The notes under the pieces are model-generated. The model worked only from the letters and a program-made list of their open reading frames with translations. It was not told where the DNA came from and made no database searches. From Hydrogenothermaceae bacterium (GTDB lineage Bacteria > Aquificota > Aquificia > Aquificales > Hydrogenothermaceae): DNA of 64,000 nt. The stretch spans positions 1-64,000 of the forward strand of contig WFXI01000320.1 of the NCBI GenBank assembly GCA_015490675.1, in the 5' to 3' direction. Shown here one piece after another: positions 59,734 through 64,000 of the stretch; within the stretch, counting starts at the first letter, position 1, and each line of letters starts with the position of its first letter. Both the position numbers and the translations under genes were made by a program.

Positions 59734-61059
59734 TTACTTGTTAAAAACATCATTAATATGTTCACTAAAACTATTATTCAAATCATTAACATTAATATTC
59801 TCTACAGCTTTCCTACTTATGGTTGCTTTATATTCAGAAAAATCAATCTTCCCAAAGTCTATATTTTGAAACTCTTCCGGAGTAAATCCCCTGCAATTAG
59901 GATTTCTAGGGGTCCCCCAACTTATACCTAGCTGAGCTCTTCCTTGCTCCTGAATAATTCTAGATAAAATAGATCCAAAACAGCAAAAAGTTTTCTTCTT
60001 TTGAATACAAACGCTTCCTCCTGGAAATTTAAACCTTTCTGCACAATACTCTCCAATATAATGACATTGAGATAAACCATCCTCAGAATTTCTAAGACCT
60101 GCCAAAACTACCTCATCAGAATTACACTTACCCAAATTAACAAGCCCTAACAAGGTAATCTTATCTTTAGAGCAACAATTATTAAAAACTGTCTGTGTCC
60201 CAGGAGGTCTACATCTCCTATCGTTACCATTGAAAATATACACAGTTCCTAAACATCTACCGTTTTCATCAACCTCTCCATCATTCTTTCTATCATTAGC
60301 TCCTTGTATAGTATCATCAACAACCGTAGAAGTAGAAGCGTCAGCACAGCTATTAGGAGAACAATAATTTTTCCCATCAGATAAAGTCAAACAATCATAA
60401 TTTCCAAGAGGACAAGTAAAATCACCTATATAACATTTTTTTGTTACTGGGTCATATGTTCCATCACTACAGATAGGATTTGCTTCACAAATATTCCTAA
60501 TTGAGTTATATGTATAACCTTGAGGACATTCCTGACATACATAACTATAATCAAAATTTACCCAGTTTCCACAAACTAACCTATAATTACCCCACCAACC
60601 TTGATAACATAACCTCGTTTGACCATTATTTACTTCTACTTTCACACTGTCATAAGCTCCTGTTGAGTATGTAACTTTTGCATATGAGTAATCACTTTCA
60701 CAAATATTAGCCCAGTTTCCCCACTTACCACCATAATTAACTCTGAATTGTTTACCTTTTATTTCAAAAACTACTGAAGAGTATCCATATGGGGTAGTTA
60801 TATATGAAACTCCACCAGTTTTTATATCTACCCAATTACTGTAAGATAATCCATAGGCAGCATCTTTAATTACATATCTTACTTTTCTTCTATCATTTGA
60901 TACTTCTATATAGTATTGATAATCTGATTTACAATTATAAGAACATATCTTTGATGTATAGGCTGTTCCACTACCTATACAAGAACTTAACAAATATCCA
61001 ATGCCTATTAAAGCAAATATCTTAAAGAGGTTGAGCTTCACATTTTCCAGTATTCGCAT
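59734..61059 (-). CDS. traN: TraN C-terminal domain lipoprotein
   Basis: A 441-residue Cys-rich lipoprotein (lipobox LSSC near residue 27). The C-terminal third carries the TraN signature: FCCFGSILSRIIQEQGRAQL, then GISWGTPRNPNCRGFTPEEF and FGKIDFSEY. The N-terminal part has Trp/Gly repeats (WGNWANICES, WWGNYRLVCGNW). TraN is the outer-membrane adhesin that stabilises mating pairs. Here the N-terminal lectin-like material is encoded separately upstream; the start overlaps the previous gene by 38 bases. Confidence 0.85.
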   Translation of the reverse strand: MRILENVKLNLFKIFALIGIGYLLSSCIGSGTAYTSKICSYNCKSDYQYYIEVSNDRRKVRYVIKDAAYGLSYSNWVDIKTGGVSYITTPYGYSSVVFEIKGKQFRVNYGGKWGNWANICESDYSYAKVTYSTGAYDSVKVEVNNGQTRLCYQGWWGNYRLVCGNWVNFDYSYVCQECPQGYTYNSIRNICEANPICSDGTYDPVTKKCYIGDFTCPLGNYDCLTLSDGKNYCSPNSCADASTSTVVDDTIQGANDRKNDGEVDENGRCLGTVYIFNGNDRRCRPPGTQTVFNNCCSKDKITLLGLVNLGKCNSDEVVLAGLRNSEDGLSQCHYIGEYCAERFKFPGGSVCIQKKKTFCCFGSILSRIIQEQGRAQLGISWGTPRNPNCRGFTPEEFQNIDFGKIDFSEYKATISRKAVENINVNDLNNSFSEHINDVFNK

Positions 61060-61906
61060 TAAAATTGCCTCCCTTCGGACAAATAGGGTTCTTATAAGTT
61101 GCAGAACATGCCACTCTACCTATTGGACAACTATAAACTGTCTGACCACTATTATTTTTTGCAATATTACACTCTCTAAAATTACTTCCATTTTCAGTAC
61201 AAACATAACAAGGTGTTTGGCCATTACAAACATTATCTATAAGATTTGTAGGGGATTGATTTCTATCAGAAGTAACCCCTACATTGACACAATCTAACGG
61301 ACCATTCCACTGAACAATAGCATTCCTTTTTGGACTATAATCCCCTCCATATAATTGATGATATCCTATATCATTCCATGTACCATTAGAAAGCATAACA
61401 ACCCAATGTTCTCCTAAAACAGGAACTAATCCTATATCCTCATTTGCCACATAGTTATTAGGTTCTCCTGAAGAAAAATTATCATAAGATAAAGCAGACC
61501 CATCAACCCAAATAAATCGGCTTTTATCAATATAATTAAAAGATTGACTTCTTTGTGGATCATACAACCCAATCCATGCATCTAACTTATAAAATGCTAA
61601 AATACCAGCAAGCAAGGCATTCAAATCCTGATTTGATACAACAGCTAGATTATTAAAATCTTCCCAAAAACCTACACTTTTAGATATTGCATAAGTTTTA
61701 TTATTAAAATAAACAAAAGCTCGATAATTAGTTTTATCACAAACTCCACTAGAATTAGATACTAAACTTACACTAGAACAGGTTGAACAAATATTTCTAC
61801 ATAGATTATCATCATCAAAAACAGCTCCATTATCAATACAAATAGATGCTGCATTAGAAATACCAAAATAAAAAAGAAAAATTAAAAAAAATGTTTTCTT
61901 TAACAT
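61022..61906 (-). CDS. Secreted C-type lectin-like protein
   Basis: A 294-residue protein: signal peptide (1-19), short Cys-rich segment, then a C-type lectin-like domain (about residues 60-205). Diagnostic features are AWIGLYDP, FIWVDGSALSYDNFSSGEPNN (split: WVDG and GEPNN), GEHWVVML and GTWNDIGYHQL. EPN is the Ca2+-binding triplet of mannose-type C-type lectins. A Cys-rich C terminus (CPKGGNFNANTGKCEAQ) resembles TraN repeats. It overlaps the TraN gene, so it probably contributes sugar recognition to the mating-pair adhesin. Confidence 0.75.
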   Translation of the reverse strand: MLKKTFFLIFLFYFGISNAASICIDNGAVFDDDNLCRNICSTCSSVSLVSNSSGVCDKTNYRAFVYFNNKTYAISKSVGFWEDFNNLAVVSNQDLNALLAGILAFYKLDAWIGLYDPQRSQSFNYIDKSRFIWVDGSALSYDNFSSGEPNNYVANEDIGLVPVLGEHWVVMLSNGTWNDIGYHQLYGGDYSPKRNAIVQWNGPLDCVNVGVTSDRNQSPTNLIDNVCNGQTPCYVCTENGSNFRECNIAKNNSGQTVYSCPIGRVACSATYKNPICPKGGNFNANTGKCEAQPL

Positions 61907-61939
61907 AATACATCTCCCTTAAAATCCAGTATTAAAATA

Positions 61940-64000
61940 TTAAGGAGGTGTAGAACTACATATCATATCTTTACTTGCATTGTAAACTCCCATAATTCCA
62001 GACAGTGTCTCTGTATCAATATTTTGATCCTCTCCCAAACAAAAACAATTAGATAATAAAACTTCTACAGAAGAATTATAAGGACAAACATTATTAACAC
62101 ACTCCCTTAGCTCAACATAATCCAAAGTATCTTTTGCATTTATTGGAGATGAATTACTAGAATCCACATTTGGAACTACTTCCCCAGATCCAGCAGAATA
62201 ATCATCTATCAAAGAAGCCTTAACTTTAACTCTACAAACTTTATTACAAGAATTATTTAAAGAATTTAAAGTACCTATCCTTATACTTCCATTTCCAGAA
62301 ACAAAATCCTTATAAGTATATCTTCCTGAAGAAAAATCATAATTGATTTCCGTTTTATTTTCGTTTGTATATATAGACTCCCTTGTCTTAACAGCATCAT
62401 CAAAGAAATCCTTACCGGGCATATTAGGATCTTGCAATCCCTTATCACAAACATAAACCCTCTTAATATAAAACCACTTATCTTTACCAGAAATCAAAGT
62501 ATATTTTTCGTCCCTGTACTGAATTGTAATATTTTCCCCATCAGAACAAGCAACATAATTTTCAAGATCAGTTTTAAAAGAATAACATACAGGTGTTAAT
62601 TTAACAGATATTCCTGTAGAAGAATAAGTTTGTATGCAATCTTGTCCATTAACATCACAAACATACTCTTTCTTTAATTTACAAGATGGATCCGTTGGAC
62701 AATTATTATAAGTTTGAACAGATAAAATATCTTTCAACTTCAAATAATAATATAAAGTTGTAGAAGGTACTCCATTACAAGCACCTAAATTATAATAGGA
62801 AAACCTAGCCTGAACAAAATCATTAGAAGGAGTATAACCCCTAGAATTACAAGAAGCTGTACCCTTAGTAGTATCTCCACTACAAGTGCCCCTACCCCAC
62901 TCTGTATTCTTACCTTTTCTACTAACATTTCTAATAACTGTCCCATTTATAACTATATACTCTCTCTCATCATCAGGTATATACCAGCTTGTTTCCCATT
63001 TACCACAAAGGAAAACATTATAGTTTTGACCACATCCATTATTATATCCCCTAACTCTACACTTAAAATTATTATTCCCTATCTCTTGAAGACCTGTTGG
63101 ACAAGGATTGGAAGTCCCTAAATCACATCCTCCATCTGTAAAATACCTAGTCTCTACAACATAAATATTATTCTTAATAACACATTGATAAATATCTGGT
63201 GGAGGTTGAGTTTTCAATGAAGGAGATGTTGAAACATATTCATAAACACCAATAGCAGTAGAACTCTCCATCCCATCTATAGGAATATCAGGGCTCAATC
63301 CTGTCTTAACAGCTTCAATATCCGCTCGTAAAGATGAATCATCTTTGCCTCCACTAGAATAGTAAGACTTGGCCCTTCTTAAAGTATCTGAATTTGCAGA
63401 AATACAAGAAGAAGGCTTTGTTCCAGATAATTTGACTGTAAAATTTTGATAATCTTTATAAGACACAACACCTACAAAATCCTTCTTACCTGATACTAGA
63501 TTAGAAATTAAACCAGATATATCTGTTAAAATTTTAGAAACACCTTCCGGATAATTCAAAGAAATTTTGCCTGCAGAAGAATTTATAAAATAACAAGATG
63601 CCAAAGAAGGGAAATAAACAACTGGATTTAAAAAGCTAACTTTACCTGCATCATCCACAATAATTCTATAATACTTACAATTAGAAGTTGACCCAGGGCT
63701 ACAAACAAGGAATCCTGTCGTACAAACTGCAGAAATACCATTCAAACTAATAACATATTCATAAATACCATTTAAATCTAGATCTTCTCTTATAGTCAAA
63801 TTTATATCCCCTAAACTAGTTGAAGGATAATAGCTTATTTCTAAAAAAGGATACTCTGAAGTACAATTGAAATTTGCAGAACCTGATTCTCCCCCTAAAG
63901 TATTCAAAAGTTTACTACCATCATTACCAGGAACAAAAAGTTTATCATTCATAGTATTTCTATCTTTCATATAGAAATTCTTTATATCATTAGAAATATT
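61940..64000 (-). CDS. Large Cys-rich extracellular protein, TraN-associated (partial)
   Basis: At least 686 codons; the frame is open at the window edge, so the N terminus is missing (63970 is only an internal Met). Secreted-type composition: many Cys, Ser, Asn and Tyr, beta-rich, no membrane helix in the visible part. Motifs such as CPTGLQEIGNNNFKCRVRG and CSDGENITIQY resemble the Cys-rich repeats of TraN. It lies two genes upstream of the TraN C-terminal domain gene in the same orientation and may be a further adhesin chain. Confidence 0.65.
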   Translation of the reverse strand, partial: NISNDIKNFYMKDRNTMNDKLFVPGNDGSKLLNTLGGESGSANFNCTSEYPFLEISYYPSTSLGDINLTIREDLDLNGIYEYVISLNGISAVCTTGFLVCSPGSTSNCKYYRIIVDDAGKVSFLNPVVYFPSLASCYFINSSAGKISLNYPEGVSKILTDISGLISNLVSGKKDFVGVVSYKDYQNFTVKLSGTKPSSCISANSDTLRRAKSYYSSGGKDDSSLRADIEAVKTGLSPDIPIDGMESSTAIGVYEYVSTSPSLKTQPPPDIYQCVIKNNIYVVETRYFTDGGCDLGTSNPCPTGLQEIGNNNFKCRVRGYNNGCGQNYNVFLCGKWETSWYIPDDEREYIVINGTVIRNVSRKGKNTEWGRGTCSGDTTKGTASCNSRGYTPSNDFVQARFSYYNLGACNGVPSTTLYYYLKLKDILSVQTYNNCPTDPSCKLKKEYVCDVNGQDCIQTYSSTGISVKLTPVCYSFKTDLENYVACSDGENITIQYRDEKYTLISGKDKWFYIKRVYVCDKGLQDPNMPGKDFFDDAVKTRESIYTNENKTEINYDFSSGRYTYKDFVSGNGSIRIGTLNSLNNSCNKVCRVKVKASLIDDYSAGSGEVVPNVDSSNSSPINAKDTLDYVELRECVNNVCPYNSSVEVLLSNCFCLGEDQNIDTETLSGIMGVYNASKDMICSSTPP

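Overview
The window is very AT-rich, densely packed DNA that reads as one large piece of a conjugative plasmid or integrative conjugative element. It carries most of an F-type (MPF-F) type IV secretion system, two single-strand binding proteins, an actin-type partition locus and a PRTRC-like plasmid cassette. The host has two membranes: there are lipoproteins, TraK/TraB/TraV outer-membrane core parts, periplasmic disulfide enzymes and an OmpA-domain lipoprotein. The extreme A+T, the AGA/ATA codon preference and the UPF1-like and Cas4-like nucleic-acid enzymes would fit a low-GC thermophile such as an Aquificota member, but this is inference and no marker gene fixes the taxon. No relaxase, coupling protein, recognisable pilin, rRNA, tRNA or CRISPR array is in the window.

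Layout. 0-4.2 kb (+): a PRTRC-like operon with protein B, protein C and ThiF homologues among unknown genes. 4.2-9.1 kb (-): a membrane protein, a DsbC-like enzyme and a five-gene surface-glycan cargo (GT2 transferase, GT-C-like membrane protein, GtrA, methyltransferase, unknown). 9.3-11.0 kb (+): an unknown gene and ssb. 11.07-11.89 kb: a diguanylate cyclase gene boxed between perfect 24-bp inverted repeats. 12-24.3 kb: a probable defence island with a DUF4338 (DruA-like) protein, a 1599-residue DUF1998 helicase (DruE-like) and its 636-residue partner, then a divergent operon of Cas4-like nuclease, SF1 helicase and membrane metalloprotease. 25-36.2 kb (+): an accessory/leading-region-like block with RNase H, a nucleotidyltransferase-like gene with a possible -1 frameshift, a CCA-type nucleotidyltransferase, a UPF1-like helicase, a tandem-OB SSB and several tiny proteins. 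36.2-38.7 kb (+): an AT-rich repeat region followed by a ParM-like actin and a possible ParR. 38.7-64 kb (-): the F-type transfer operon, in transcription order traN-like genes (one with a C-type lectin-like domain), traL, E, K, B, a split traV, a traC-N-like orphan, traC, trbI, an S26 peptidase, traF, an OmpA lipoprotein, trbC, W, U, H, G and three unknown genes.

Regulation is the most unusual part. (1) At least eleven copies of one leader design sit on the + strand before genes at 9.3 kb and 25-36 kb: A-rich GTT boxes, TGAG, a hairpin whose stem sequence changes from copy to copy while pairing is kept, then A-rich spacer and often a Shine-Dalgarno. (2) The gene for the second SSB has a long 5' region with three hairpins sharing an AACC-containing loop and two further hairpins that exclude each other. 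(3) A 24-bp palindrome with TTGATTATAA arms lies before three operons, and its half-site recurs in one orientation in the candidate centromere. (4) A TATGATATGAT promoter-like box precedes five operons. Together these suggest a coordinated plasmid regulatory network that known families do not explain.
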